Shown: positions 40,820 to 49,599 of the stretch, one piece after another
Layout of the letters: the number at the start of each line of letters is the position of its first letter
Numbering within the stretch: position 1 is the first letter of the stretch
Source of the DNA: Paenibacillus rhizosphaerae
GTDB taxonomy: Bacteria > Bacillota > Bacilli > Paenibacillales > Paenibacillaceae
Assembly: GCF_014192015.1 (NCBI RefSeq)
Contig: NZ_JACHXJ010000012.1
Coordinates: 1-56,086 of the forward strand
Direction of reading: 5' to 3'
DNA length: 56,086 nucleotides
Program-made: the position numbers and the translations under genes
The notes under the pieces: model-generated
Databases searched by the model: none
What the model was told of the DNA's origin: nothing
Seen by the model: only the letters and a program-made list of their open reading frames with translations

Positions 40820-41019
40820 GAGAGGTACTACTTGGGTTAGCAGCCTTGCTTATCTTCAACTTCTGGGTGGCGTATCGGCTGTGGTTCATCGCTGAAATGA
40901 AGCAAAGAAGAAATCGAGAGGAGGCTAAATTCATGGAGGGAGGTGAAGAAAATGTCACGATCAATCAGAGTCCTTCGCGGGCAAATCTGGTGGGCAAACC
41001 TCGGTCCTGGAGAAGGTAG
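40816..41019 (+). CDS. Small membrane protein overlapping mazF-like gene
   Basis: 67 residues with one membrane helix (LLGLAALLIFNFWVAYRLWFI) followed by a charged tail. The ATGA overlap with the preceding gene supports its start. Its last 68 bases overlap the MazF-like gene in another frame, so the C-terminal part may be accidental reading. Confidence 0.5.
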   Translation: MREVLLGLAALLIFNFWVAYRLWFIAEMKQRRNREEAKFMEGGEENVTINQSPSRANLVGKPRSWRR

Positions 41020-41335
41020 TGAACAGGCTGGTGACCGTCCGGTGCTGATACTTCAAAACGACACAGGAAACGATCACGCGCCAACAACGATCATTGCTCC
41101 AATAACTGACGGCAAGAAGAAGTACCTTCCTACGCACGTCTGTATCAGAGCGGACCGAGCAATAACCGGAGTGAAAAAGGACTCCGTAGTTCTTCTTGAA
41201 CAAATCCGCACCATCGACAAATCGAGGCTCATAGATCGCTTGGGCCGGATGCCGGTGAAGGGGATGGAACAGGTAGACCGAAGCATTGCAATCAGTCTCG
41301 GACTTATTAGAGACATAAAAAAAGCCGCCCAATAG
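40952..41335 (+). CDS. PemK/MazF-type endoribonuclease-like protein
   Basis: 127 residues matching MazF: RGQIWWANLGPGEGSEQAGDRPVLILQND (about residues 9-37), the conserved TTIIAPITDG, VLLEQIRTIDKSRLID and the helix SIAISLGLI. MazF toxins cut mRNA. No MazE-like antitoxin was found beside it, so it may be regulated by a host antitoxin or adapted to shut off host translation in the lytic phase. ATG 40952 is chosen, with GGAGGTG upstream. Confidence 0.88.
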   Translation: MSRSIRVLRGQIWWANLGPGEGSEQAGDRPVLILQNDTGNDHAPTTIIAPITDGKKKYLPTHVCIRADRAITGVKKDSVVLLEQIRTIDKSRLIDRLGRMPVKGMEQVDRSIAISLGLIRDIKKAAQ

Positions 41336-41393
41336 AGAGCGGTCAATAAGAAAATAATCGAAATCATCATATCACGGAAAGCGAGGAACGTGA

Positions 41394-42962
41394 ATGGCAA
41401 ATCACGTCAGATTCATCCAATGGGAAGGAATAAACTTCGCCGGGCTCCGAAGCGAGATCGTTAAATACGGTGACGTTACAAAACTTTCTGGAAAGAACGG
41501 AGAAGGTAAATCATCAATTGGCACAGGTCCAGTTTGGACACTATGGGGGTGCGACCTGTTCGGTAAGACCCATAATCCCTCCCCTACAAACTACGAATAC
41601 GACGTTGTTCGGGCGATCCTGACTCTCAGTGTTGATGGGGAAGAAATGACGTTCGAACGAGGGATCGACGGTGGAGACACGGTGTACCTAGTCGATGGGA
41701 CCCCTAAGTCCGCCACAAAATTCAAAGAGGCAGTCGCTGCTCTCTTCGATAAGGAAGACTTCCTCGCACTGTACAACCCTGGATTCTTCTTTACACAGCA
41801 CTGGACTAAGCAACGGGAGCAAATATTGAAATACACTGTCCCGCCGGCAAAAGCAGAAGTATTCAAGGAAATGAGCCGGACAAGTCCTGACCAGAAGACA
41901 AAAGACATCGGCTTGAACCCGGCTGCTTCTAAATTGGACGAGCTTACGAAGAAAAAGTCTCTGGATGACCTGAAAGATACTTTTTCAAAGGACAAAACGC
42001 AGTTGGAGAAACAGCACATCGCTGCGCAGAGCCGGACCCGCACGCTCCAGGAACAATTGGATCGCCTATCAGATACCGGGGATAACCTTGAGGCGCTGCG
42101 ATTAGAACATGCCGCACTTTTGGATCGAATCAAGGTTATCGAACAGGGGACGGAAGCCGCAAGGGAAACAAATCGAAAGCGGTCATTCCTATCGGCTCAA
42201 ATCGAAGCTGTACGTACCCAGGTAAAGGCAGCGGCGGACAGATACATGCTGGTGTACAACGAGCCAATCGATGATTCCTGCCCGGCCTGCAAGCGTCCAT
42301 TGGATGACGAAGCAGTTAAGGCAGTAACGGACAGCAAGGAGAAACGGAAGGAGCAGCTTCGGGGAGAACATGCGGAAATTGTGGCAAAGCGGAAGCAGCT
42401 TGAGGCCGAGCTGGCCGCCTTGGAGCCGGTTGACATCGACGATGAGCAGCTAGAACTTCAGGGTCTCGAATCAAATCGCAGGGAACTGGAAGAGCGGATC
42501 CGGATATCGAAAGAGCGCCAGCGTCTCCAGGAAGAGGTTGCAGCGGCCAAGCAATCCGAGGTCGACATCCACACCAGGCTGAAAGAGTCCATCTTTATCC
42601 TGGACGCAATCAAAGCGTACCGCGCAAAAGAAGCGGAAATTCAAGCTGGCAAAGTGCAATCCTTATTTACCTCACTCAGCATTCGCTTATTTGACTACGT
42701 CAAAAGCAGCAACGAATACACGCCAGCATTCAGTATCCAGATGGACGGCAAGGATTACGCGGCTCTGTCGGTTGGCGAAAAAATCACAGCTGGGCTGGAG
42801 CTGATCGAGGTGCTGCACAAACAATCAGGCCTGATCGCCCCTACATTTATTGACGGGATCGGCGAGTATACCGGCAACATTGCGGTATATGACCAGGTAA
42901 TTACAGCCCGAGCTGTTAAAGGTCAGAGGCTCAAGATCGAAACGGAGGTCGCTGTTCGATGA
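41394..42962 (+). CDS. SbcC/RecF-type AAA ATPase
   Basis: 522 residues. Walker A GKNGEGKSS (about 34-42) near the N terminus, long coiled coils (about 180-270 and 310-410) interrupted by a CPAC zinc hook (about residue 302), then the ABC-type signature LSVGEKITAGLELI and a Walker-B-like APTFIDGIGEY. The order is that of SbcC/Rad50, though the arms are short. It likely works with the recombination genes downstream in early DNA metabolism. Confidence 0.88.
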   Translation: MANHVRFIQWEGINFAGLRSEIVKYGDVTKLSGKNGEGKSSIGTGPVWTLWGCDLFGKTHNPSPTNYEYDVVRAILTLSVDGEEMTFERGIDGGDTVYLVDGTPKSATKFKEAVAALFDKEDFLALYNPGFFFTQHWTKQREQILKYTVPPAKAEVFKEMSRTSPDQKTKDIGLNPAASKLDELTKKKSLDDLKDTFSKDKTQLEKQHIAAQSRTRTLQEQLDRLSDTGDNLEALRLEHAALLDRIKVIEQGTEAARETNRKRSFLSAQIEAVRTQVKAAADRYMLVYNEPIDDSCPACKRPLDDEAVKAVTDSKEKRKEQLRGEHAEIVAKRKQLEAELAALEPVDIDDEQLELQGLESNRRELEERIRISKERQRLQEEVAAAKQSEVDIHTRLKESIFILDAIKAYRAKEAEIQAGKVQSLFTSLSIRLFDYVKSSNEYTPAFSIQMDGKDYAALSVGEKITAGLELIEVLHKQSGLIAPTFIDGIGEYTGNIAVYDQVITARAVKGQRLKIETEVAVR

Positions 42963-43150
42963 GGAAAGGCCATCCATTTATGCTCCAGATTCCGATGCTT
43001 CGAACAGCTCAAATCAAGGTCGGAGAAGTATTCCAAACAGAAGGGATCCCCCCTTTTAAGGTTCATAGCATCATTTCCATTGAATTTGAAGGAACAAAAG
43101 CAACAATAATCGGCTTCGTTGCAAAGGAGGACTCCGGTGAAAAACGGTAA
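42959..43150 (+). CDS. Small beta-rich hypothetical protein
   Basis: 63 residues with a beta-barrel-like pattern (IKVGEVFQTEGIPPFKVHSI, FEGTKATIIGFV). The ATG overlaps the ATPase stop, with ACGGAGG upstream. Family unknown. Confidence 0.65.
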   Translation: MRKGHPFMLQIPMLRTAQIKVGEVFQTEGIPPFKVHSIISIEFEGTKATIIGFVAKEDSGEKR

Positions 43151-43289
43151 GAACCCCACACTGAAGCAGAAGAAGGCCATCCACGCTGCGGGCTTCGAAC
43201 CAAACGACTGGCTGATTTTTAAAGCCGAAGCCCACAGGCTGCACATCGTCCACCGGACATCTGGCAGGACCGCAATCATTTTACCTTAG
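43137..43289 (+). CDS. DUF6906-like small protein
   Basis: 50 residues: KNGKNPTLKQKKAIHAAGFE then NDWLIFKAE...LHIVHRTSG, a match in pattern to the DUF6906 family of Bacillales phages. GTG start with AAAGGAGG; it overlaps the preceding gene by 14 bases. Function unknown. Confidence 0.75.
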   Translation: MKNGKNPTLKQKKAIHAAGFEPNDWLIFKAEAHRLHIVHRTSGRTAIILP

Positions 43290-43304
43290 GAGGAATCATC
43301 TATC

Positions 43305-44222
43305 ATGGGGAATTCAAATACACAGCTTCAGGCAGTATCCGATGAGTTAGTCATCGGTAACTTTACTCAGAAGCATCTCGACATCATCAAATCCACCATT
43401 GCAAAAGGCACCAGCAATGAGCAGCTTCAACTATTTATTCAAACGTGCGTCCGAACTGGACTTGATCCTTTCCTCAATCAAATCTACTGCATTGTGTACA
43501 ACACGCGAGACCATGGACCGACAATGAGCATCCAGATTGCTGTTGAAGGCATTGTTGCTCTCGCCAAGAAACACCCACAATACAAAGGCTTTATCGCCTC
43601 AGAAGTTAAGCAAGAGGACGAATTCGAGATTGATATGGTAACGGGGGAACCGAAACATCGGATTACATCCATGAACCGCGGCCAAACGGTGGGAGCGTAC
43701 TGCGTTGCCTACCGGGAGGGAGCGCCGAACATCGCCGTAATCATCACGAGAGATCAGGTCGAGCATCTACTGAAAGGCCGTAATTCACAGATGTGGAAGG
43801 ACTACTTCGACGACATGATTGTGAAGCATGCGATCAAGCGTGCATTCAAACGGCAGTATGGCATTGAGGTATCAGAGGACGAATTTGGCGCAGCTGCTCC
43901 TTCTTCAGAAGAACGATCTTACGAGCGGAGAGATATCACTGAGGAAGTGGACAAGGCAACGGTCAATCAAACCACAGTACCAGCTGATGAATCGCAGGAT
44001 GAAGCAAGTCGATTGAAGGCCCTTAAAGACCAGGTAAAGCGCAATTATGTGAAGCTGGGCCTTACAGATCCGGAAGCCATGGGTGCACACATGCAGCAGT
44101 TCTGCAAAGTGAAAGGTGAGAAACCTACCGCTGCAGAGCTCACGGCATACCTCAAGATCATGGAAATGCAAATTCAGGAGAAGCAGGCAGCAGAGAGCGC
44201 AGACGACGAACTGCCGATCTAG
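43305..44222 (+). CDS. bet: Bet/RecT-type single-strand annealing protein
   Basis: 305 residues of the Redbeta/Bet superfamily: LQLFIQTCVRTGLDPFLNQIYCI, the SIQIAVEGIVALA segment and FDDMIVKHAIKRAFKRQYGIE. It anneals complementary single strands for recombination-dependent replication or repair. The C terminus ends in an acidic, SSB-tip-like segment. It is followed by a zinc-finger protein and an MBL-fold hydrolase rather than a recognised exonuclease. Confidence 0.92.
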   Translation: MGNSNTQLQAVSDELVIGNFTQKHLDIIKSTIAKGTSNEQLQLFIQTCVRTGLDPFLNQIYCIVYNTRDHGPTMSIQIAVEGIVALAKKHPQYKGFIASEVKQEDEFEIDMVTGEPKHRITSMNRGQTVGAYCVAYREGAPNIAVIITRDQVEHLLKGRNSQMWKDYFDDMIVKHAIKRAFKRQYGIEVSEDEFGAAAPSSEERSYERRDITEEVDKATVNQTTVPADESQDEASRLKALKDQVKRNYVKLGLTDPEAMGAHMQQFCKVKGEKPTAAELTAYLKIMEMQIQEKQAAESADDELPI

Positions 44223-44225
44223 GCC

Positions 44226-44417
44226 ATGCAGACCTCTGTTGAAATCTACCAGATGGCGCCGGACTGCCAGGTTTGTGGCAGTGAGATAGGCCAGGGTGCT
44301 GAGAAGAAGTTCTTCCAAATGCGGGTATGTGACGCCTGTAAAAAGGAACTGGAGGAGGGCAGGGAGCGTGGAAAGCTTAAACAAACCCGAACAACTGGAT
44401 CTATTCGGCGGCGTTGA
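44226..44417 (+). CDS. Small zinc-finger protein
   Basis: 63 residues with two CxxC pairs (CQVCGSEIGQ and CDACKKELEE) that should bind one zinc ion, and a basic tail. ATG 44226 lies three bases after the Bet stop. Possible nucleic-acid binder. Confidence 0.7.
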   Translation: MQTSVEIYQMAPDCQVCGSEIGQGAEKKFFQMRVCDACKKELEEGRERGKLKQTRTTGSIRRR

Positions 44418-44592
44418 CCTGGACTTCCCTCCGGCCCCTGCCGAAAATCGACTGAACGGCGTGTATTACGAGCAGGCGACAGGATTGTTCGTCTCCTACG
44501 TTCTCGGGCGCCGGCATTACGAATGGCCCGCCAAAACATGCACCTTTGACAAGGAATGGCGAGAGAAAACGATGAGGGAGCGTGCGATATGA
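44368..44592 (+). CDS. Small hypothetical early protein
   Basis: 74 residues from GTG 44368, with GGAGGAGGG about 13 bases upstream. It has a short QLDLFGG sequence resembling a clamp-binding motif near the N terminus, and FVSYVLGRRHYEWPAKTC. It overlaps the preceding zinc-finger gene by 50 bases. Family unknown. Confidence 0.6.
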   Translation: MESLNKPEQLDLFGGVDLDFPPAPAENRLNGVYYEQATGLFVSYVLGRRHYEWPAKTCTFDKEWREKTMRERAI

Positions 44593-45341
44593 AGGTAGAC
44601 ATCCTCGCATCTGGATCGTCCGGTAACTGCATCGCGGTGACCTCTGGCGAGCAGATCATCCTGATTGATGCCGGCATTGCGCGGACGAAGATCGAAAAGC
44701 GACTGCTGGCCGCTGGCATCCGGCCAGATCACATTGAGGGAATTTTCATAACGCATGCCCATAACGACCATGTGAAGGGTCTACCTTTAGCGAACAAATT
44801 CCGGATCCCAGTGTGGGCCACGGACGGGGAATGGAAAGGGATATCCGGCGTTGATGATGAGCTGCGGCGCGTTGCGGAAACCAGGTACAGGCGATATGAA
44901 ATGATCAAGCTTGGCGGGATAAATGTTTATCCCTTCAAAGTCCACCATGATGCTTACGAGCCTGTCGGGTATGCGGTGGAAGACGACGGCGGCGGCCGTG
45001 CCTGTATCGTTCTGGATACCGGCCACGTTGACCAGGAGATCATCGACATGATGGAGAGCCAAATCATTATCATCGAGGCAAACCACGATCCGGACCTGGT
45101 CCCGCTAAGCAGCCGGCCGGACTCTGTAAAGGCTCGCATTCTCTCCGATATCGGACACCTGAGCAATGAACAGACGGCTGCAGTCCTGCAGCAAGTCGTC
45201 CGGGGCCGCGGCGAGCAAATATACCTGACGCATTTGTCAGGAGAGAACAACTCCCCGCAGCTGGCGGAGATGACCGTGAAAGCGGCGCTTCGGCGGCGGG
45301 GATTCGAAGCAGGAAAACATTACACGATCGAGGTGGTATAG
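44589..45341 (+). CDS. MBL-fold metallo-hydrolase
   Basis: 250 residues with the metallo-beta-lactamase motifs THAHNDH (55-61), a later VHHDAYEPVGY, LDTGH and a C-terminal THLSG. It resembles the YycJ/lactamase_B_2 group. Such genes often sit directly beside RecT/Bet genes in Gram-positive phages, where a nuclease role is suspected; that role is inference. The ATG overlaps the previous stop. Confidence 0.88.
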   Translation: MKVDILASGSSGNCIAVTSGEQIILIDAGIARTKIEKRLLAAGIRPDHIEGIFITHAHNDHVKGLPLANKFRIPVWATDGEWKGISGVDDELRRVAETRYRRYEMIKLGGINVYPFKVHHDAYEPVGYAVEDDGGGRACIVLDTGHVDQEIIDMMESQIIIIEANHDPDLVPLSSRPDSVKARILSDIGHLSNEQTAAVLQQVVRGRGEQIYLTHLSGENNSPQLAEMTVKAALRRRGFEAGKHYTIEVV

Positions 45342-46001
45342 ATGGGTTACAAATATGGGGTAGTTGAGGCTCCAATGGTATATCGGAACATGTATGAACC
45401 AAACAGCGGAGTAACAATTGATTCTGAAACAGTCATTGTTTATGACGATGAAACACGAGAAATTTTCATGCCCGAAAAATATAAAGGTAAGTTGGCATAT
45501 TTGGCCGATATCAAAGAGATTCCAGAAACAGAATTGACAAACCTGTGGCGAAACAGCCAAATGATTGCTCGGCAGCGAGACGAAGCAATCGACGACCTTG
45601 CCCGGCATGCACAGACCATCGTTGATCTCCAAAACGAAAAGCTGAGGCTGCAGCAAGAGGTCGATCGTGCAAGGAGCGACCAGAAGGTGGAACTACCGCG
45701 GAATGTGGCGGAGGCACTGGATAGAAGATTTAAGATTGAGGGCGCTGACTGGCCAGAAGTCATATACGATTCATTCACTCATCAAGCCGACCCAACCAAA
45801 GGAATAATCACAAACTTTGCCGCCGACAATTTCCCGGATTTTATTTGTGCCTTGGTGAATGGCTATACCTTCAAACTCGAACCGCGGGACAAAGTGAAGC
45901 AGTTCATTGAGAAATGGTACGCAGTTCCCGGCGATGTGACCGACTCTGAATTGTACGAGCTTTCCGACGGCATCATTGATGTGCTGCAGAAATCATCCTG
46001 A
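45342..46001 (+). CDS. Hypothetical coiled-coil protein
   Basis: 219 residues: an N-terminal beta region, a coiled coil about 70-110 (QRDEAIDDLARHAQTIVDLQ), and a C-terminal part that resembles DUF1642-like phage proteins in its end (KQFIEKWYAVPGD). The ATG immediately follows the preceding stop. Function unknown. Confidence 0.7.
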   Translation: MGYKYGVVEAPMVYRNMYEPNSGVTIDSETVIVYDDETREIFMPEKYKGKLAYLADIKEIPETELTNLWRNSQMIARQRDEAIDDLARHAQTIVDLQNEKLRLQQEVDRARSDQKVELPRNVAEALDRRFKIEGADWPEVIYDSFTHQADPTKGIITNFAADNFPDFICALVNGYTFKLEPRDKVKQFIEKWYAVPGDVTDSELYELSDGIIDVLQKSS

Positions 46002-46017
46002 AATTTGGTGAGGTGGA

Positions 46018-46926
46018 ATGGCGAACGTCCAAAAGGAACACGGCTTCGCTCCAATCGCTAACGAGATTTTAGACACGATATGCCAGTACACGTTTAACGG
46101 CGCGCAGCTGCGTATCGTGCTCAAGATATGGAGACTGACATACGGATATGGCAGAAAAGACCATGATTTTTCAATCAGCTTTTTACAACAGACAACGGGG
46201 TTATCCGATCGAACCATAAAAAAGGAGATTGCAGCCCTGGTCAAAGATAGGGTGCTGATCGTGACAAAACAAGAGACCAGCACCACAGCACGAAGGCTCG
46301 CTTTCAACAAAGATTATGATCAATGGACTATATCGAAAAGTGGTGATAATCCTGTGCATCAAGATGACCTATTTTCAATGACCGAGGGGAAGGATTGTTC
46401 ACCCCCTGATGATGTGGCCAGGGGTGAAGTATTGTTCACCCCCGGGGGGAAGTATCCTTCACCTCAAGATGGTGTTTTGGGGGGAAGTATTGTTCCCCCA
46501 TATAAAGAAAAAGATCTTTTAAAGAAAAGTATTAAAGATAATATAGCTCTCTTTGATCAATTCTATGAAATCTACCCAAGAAAAGTGAGTAAGAAAAAGG
46601 CTCAGGAATCTTGGAACAGATTATGCAAACAGGAAGGGTTTAACCCATCACTGGCAATTGAGCAAACACGGAACTTTGCTGAGACATGCAAGCTGCTCAA
46701 AACAGCAACCAAGTTCATACCTCATCCTTCGACCTATTTAAACCAGAAACGATATGAGGACTACAATGTCGTTGATCCGGAAGGGTTAGCGGAGAACTCA
46801 AAAGGTTCGGGCAGCGCATTCGATAGATTACTGCGAAAGGAGTTGGAAGAGCATGGATCGCGCCGGCGTGATATTTCTCATGAAGTACATTTCGGGGGCA
46901 TACCGCAGCTTCCGGACGGCCGATGA
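46018..46926 (+). CDS. Replication initiator, lambda O-like
   Basis: 302 residues. The N-terminal domain is of Phage_rep_O type: FAPIANEILDTICQYTFNGAQLRIVLKIWRLTYGY (about residues 10-44) then a winged-helix with LQQTTGLSDRTIKKEIAALVKD. The C-terminal half (about 185-250: FYEIYPRKVSKKKAQESW) resembles loader-contact regions. Between them the coding DNA contains four iterons and an AT-rich tract, so the origin lies inside the gene as in lambda. GGTGAGGTGG upstream. Confidence 0.88.
   Translation: MANVQKEHGFAPIANEILDTICQYTFNGAQLRIVLKIWRLTYGYGRKDHDFSISFLQQTTGLSDRTIKKEIAALVKDRVLIVTKQETSTTARRLAFNKDYDQWTISKSGDNPVHQDDLFSMTEGKDCSPPDDVARGEVLFTPGGKYPSPQDGVLGGSIVPPYKEKDLLKKSIKDNIALFDQFYEIYPRKVSKKKAQESWNRLCKQEGFNPSLAIEQTRNFAETCKLLKTATKFIPHPSTYLNQKRYEDYNVVDPEGLAENSKGSGSAFDRLLRKELEEHGSRRRDISHEVHFGGIPQLPDGR
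46386..46499. repeat. ori: Four iterons of the putative replication origin
   Basis: Four related 21-23-base elements lie at 46386-46406, 46421-46443, 46444-46464 and 46479-46499, with starts spaced 35, 23 and 35. Their common form is GGGG-(T/G)GAA-GTATTG-TTCACCCC; the second is a perfect dyad (GGGGTGAA-N6-TTCACCCC). About 80 bases of AT-rich DNA (46500-46580) follow as a likely unwinding region. All of it lies within the initiator gene, as in lambdoid origins. Confidence 0.8.
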
Positions 46927-47242
46927 CCAGCAGGCATCTGAAGAGGTTGCTGTCTGGCATGACTTGCTGATGGACATCCCAAACGAGCTCGCGATGCAAA
47001 AGACCAGGGAGCTGTGCCGAATAAACAAACAGTTCGCTCCTACCCCCGCAGAAATCTATCAGGCATGCGTGGAGAATCAATCTCTAACTATCTACGAAAT
47101 TCAGCGGCGGGAGAACGAGCAGCAGCTCCTTGAGCTTCAAGAGTACCACGAAAGGGAAGAGGTAAAACCGATGCCGGAGCATATCGCACGGCGCTTGGAC
47201 CAACTCTTCGCCGGCATGCGGGTGAACAACGATGAATCTTGA
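46853..47242 (+). CDS. Helicase loader, G39P-like
   Basis: 129 residues with the pattern of SPP1 gp39 loaders: FLMKYISGAYRSFR, VAVWHDLLMDIPNELAM and QFAPTPAEIYQA. It would carry the following DnaB-type helicase to the initiator-bound origin. ATG 46853 lies 74 bases inside the initiator gene, after AAGGAG, and its stop overlaps the helicase start. Confidence 0.82.
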   Translation: MDRAGVIFLMKYISGAYRSFRTADDQQASEEVAVWHDLLMDIPNELAMQKTRELCRINKQFAPTPAEIYQACVENQSLTIYEIQRRENEQQLLELQEYHEREEVKPMPEHIARRLDQLFAGMRVNNDES

Positions 47243-48575
47243 GGCTGAACGCGCCGTCCTGGGCTCCCTTCTACGAGACCATGAACTGATGGACGAATGC
47301 TACCTTTCACCGGACGACTTCACAGACCACGAAGAGAACCGGACGCTTTACAGGGTCCTGCAGTATGCCAAAGAGCATTTTGAGGGCGAGAAGGAACCGT
47401 TTGATCCGGTACTCTTGGTTTCCAAATGGGGCGAGCGGCTGCAAAAGATCGGCGGATTGAGCCGGTTGATGGAACTTCGCCAATCTGTTCCCAGTACAGC
47501 GAGCTTCGGCCATTACCAGCAAAGCGTCCGGGCTGATCGGATACAGCGGGAAATCCAAGAGGTCGGCCGGCAGATCGCTGTAAGTGGCGGAGGGGACCTG
47601 TCAGAACTCCGCCTTAAAATGAACGAGTTGGCGGATCTGCAGCGCGGGCAGGAGGGATCGGGTCCGGTTCATATGGCGTCAATCCTCGAAGGGCACGGCC
47701 AGACAATTATGAAGCGTGCGCAGAGCATGGGAGTGACAGGCGCCAAGACGGCCAATGACGACATCAGCCAAATGAGTGGTGGTCACCAGCCTGGGGATCT
47801 TGAGATTTACGCGGCGCGGCCCAGTATGGGGAAGACACAATATGTTCTGAACGACATGGACGCCGTTACAAAAGCCGGATGGACTGCGGTTATCTTCTCC
47901 CTTGAGATGGGGGCACTGAAAATGGTGGAACGCCTAGTGTCCACCATTGGAGGAATAAAAAACAAGAAAATCAAATCCGGTTTGATGTCGGATAACGATT
48001 GGGATTCGTACAGCAAGGCAGTCGAAATCATCGCCAACAGGAGCTTATATATCGACGACACCCCGGGCGCCACGGTGGAATATGTACGGCACCAGGTTAA
48101 GCAGCTCAAGAAGAAGCATCCGAAATTGGTCGTGTATGTGGATTACCTTCAGTTCCTGAATACCGAACGAAAATTCTCAAAGAACAACGAGCGGATCGGT
48201 TATATCACGAAGGTGCTTAAAGGAATTGCCCGGGAGCTGCAGGTGTGTGTGGTCGCCATATCGGCGGTCGGTCGGGACTGCGAAAAGCGCCCGGACAAGC
48301 GCCCGCTGATGTCCGATCTACGTGAATCCGGAGATATTGAGAGCGACGCGGATGTAGTGGTCTTCCTTTATCGGGATGAATACTACAACGCCGACACGAT
48401 CAAGCCAGGAATAGTTGAACTTATCGTCGCCAAGGGTCGGGATATCGGTACGGGGACTTTCGAGATGGTTTTCCAAAAGGACACAGGCCGTTTTATCAAC
48501 ATGACCAAAGAAGAGAAAGAGAAGATGGCAGAGAAGGTGAGAGAACGTGAGCGGCAAGGTAATTCAAAACGATGA
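47232..48575 (+). CDS. Replicative DNA helicase, DnaB family
   Basis: 447 residues, normal DnaB length. N-terminal primase-binding bundle (NLEAERAVLGSLLRD), linker, then the RecA-like core with Walker A ARPSMGKT (195-202), Walker B YVDYLQ, SAVGRDCEKRP and DLRESGDIESDADVVVFL. It unwinds at the phage fork. Confidence 0.95.
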   Translation: MNLEAERAVLGSLLRDHELMDECYLSPDDFTDHEENRTLYRVLQYAKEHFEGEKEPFDPVLLVSKWGERLQKIGGLSRLMELRQSVPSTASFGHYQQSVRADRIQREIQEVGRQIAVSGGGDLSELRLKMNELADLQRGQEGSGPVHMASILEGHGQTIMKRAQSMGVTGAKTANDDISQMSGGHQPGDLEIYAARPSMGKTQYVLNDMDAVTKAGWTAVIFSLEMGALKMVERLVSTIGGIKNKKIKSGLMSDNDWDSYSKAVEIIANRSLYIDDTPGATVEYVRHQVKQLKKKHPKLVVYVDYLQFLNTERKFSKNNERIGYITKVLKGIARELQVCVVAISAVGRDCEKRPDKRPLMSDLRESGDIESDADVVVFLYRDEYYNADTIKPGIVELIVAKGRDIGTGTFEMVFQKDTGRFINMTKEEKEKMAEKVRERERQGNSKR

Positions 48576-48930
48576 GCAGTACGAGAAGGCACTTCAGGCT
48601 CTTCCCGAAATGGCCCGGGAATTGTTGGACCCGCTGTTGCTGCCAGAAGTTCGTGAAAAGAAGCAGCGGATATATGACCGCACTTCTGAACTCATCATGC
48701 AGTATCGGCGCGGCGGGCTCGTCCTGGAGTATCCCTATCTAAAAAAGGCGTACGAGGAGATAGGATATCAATGGCAAGAACGGGAACCGGAGGCAGCTCA
48801 GAGCGTTGATACGGAGCCACCGGGAAACAATGATACCAATGATACCCCGGAAAAGCCGGAGCCGTTGAAGGAGCAGCCAGAGGCTGATACAACTCCAGCA
48901 TCCAAAATTATGGCCTGGCTGGATGAATAG
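48547..48930 (+). CDS. Hypothetical protein with Pro/Glu/Asp-rich linker
   Basis: 127 residues. A helical N-terminal part (QALPEMARELLDPLLLPEVREKKQR, about 18-42), a disordered Pro/Glu/Thr-rich stretch, and a final short helix SKIMAWLDE that looks like a protein-binding peptide. GTG start, overlapping the helicase by 29 bases. Function unknown; the setting suggests replication. Confidence 0.65.
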   Translation: MSGKVIQNDEQYEKALQALPEMARELLDPLLLPEVREKKQRIYDRTSELIMQYRRGGLVLEYPYLKKAYEEIGYQWQEREPEAAQSVDTEPPGNNDTNDTPEKPEPLKEQPEADTTPASKIMAWLDE

Positions 48931-48945
48931 GAGGTTGGATAAACA

Positions 48946-49581
48946 ATGAGGTTCGTTGGAATTGATCCGGCCACCAAAACGGGCTTCGTTGCTCTGGACG
49001 AGTTGGGGAATGTCCTGGTGGAGACTGAGGTCATTGGGGTGGGGAAAAAGATGCCCGGCGGGCTAACGACGGAGCAACTGGTCTCTTTGGAGAATCAAGT
49101 CTATAAGCTGCTGAAGCCCGGCGACATCATCGCGATAGAGCAGCCGGCCATGGGTACGCAGTCGGGAGTAACGACAGGAATGATCCACGGCGGGCTCAGG
49201 TCGATGATCTATCGAAAGGGAATGGAGTACGTCGATGTTAACCCTCAGCGTACCAAGAAATACGTCAACGTCGGCCGGGTTCCAAGCAACGAGAAAAAGA
49301 AAGCGATGGCGGCCGCGGCCCTCGAGCATTTTGGATACAAGCACCCGAGTGATAACGTGACCGACGCCTATATAATCGCCAAGATTGCGGAGGCGGTGTA
49401 CCGAGTCCGTAAGGGGCTAACAACACTGGCATCATACAGGATGTATCAAGGTGAGGTTATTACCTCAATAGTCAACCCGGCTGCAGCGAAGAAGCCACAG
49501 CATAAATCGAACAAACGCCCAGGGAAGCCTGCGGCGGCGGGCAGTCACACCCATTTGACGGAACAACCGTTCTTATTTTGA
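48946..49581 (+). CDS. RuvC-like Holliday junction resolvase
   Basis: 211 residues. RNase-H-like core with the acidic residues of RuvC: GIDPATKTGFVAL (Asp7), IAIEQPA (Glu), and SDNVTDAYIIAKIAE (Asp near 140). A basic, disordered tail follows and the protein ends in EQPFLF, which resembles a beta-clamp binding motif (QxxLF). It probably resolves branched DNA before packaging. Confidence 0.88.
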   Translation: MRFVGIDPATKTGFVALDELGNVLVETEVIGVGKKMPGGLTTEQLVSLENQVYKLLKPGDIIAIEQPAMGTQSGVTTGMIHGGLRSMIYRKGMEYVDVNPQRTKKYVNVGRVPSNEKKKAMAAAALEHFGYKHPSDNVTDAYIIAKIAEAVYRVRKGLTTLASYRMYQGEVITSIVNPAAAKKPQHKSNKRPGKPAAAGSHTHLTEQPFLF

Positions 49582-49599
49582 GGAGAGGAGCGACTTGGT

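Noticed and set aside
41336..41393. Terminator after the MazF-like gene
   Set aside because: Only a four-base-pair stem (CCGC/GCGG) and no T-run; the early operon probably continues.
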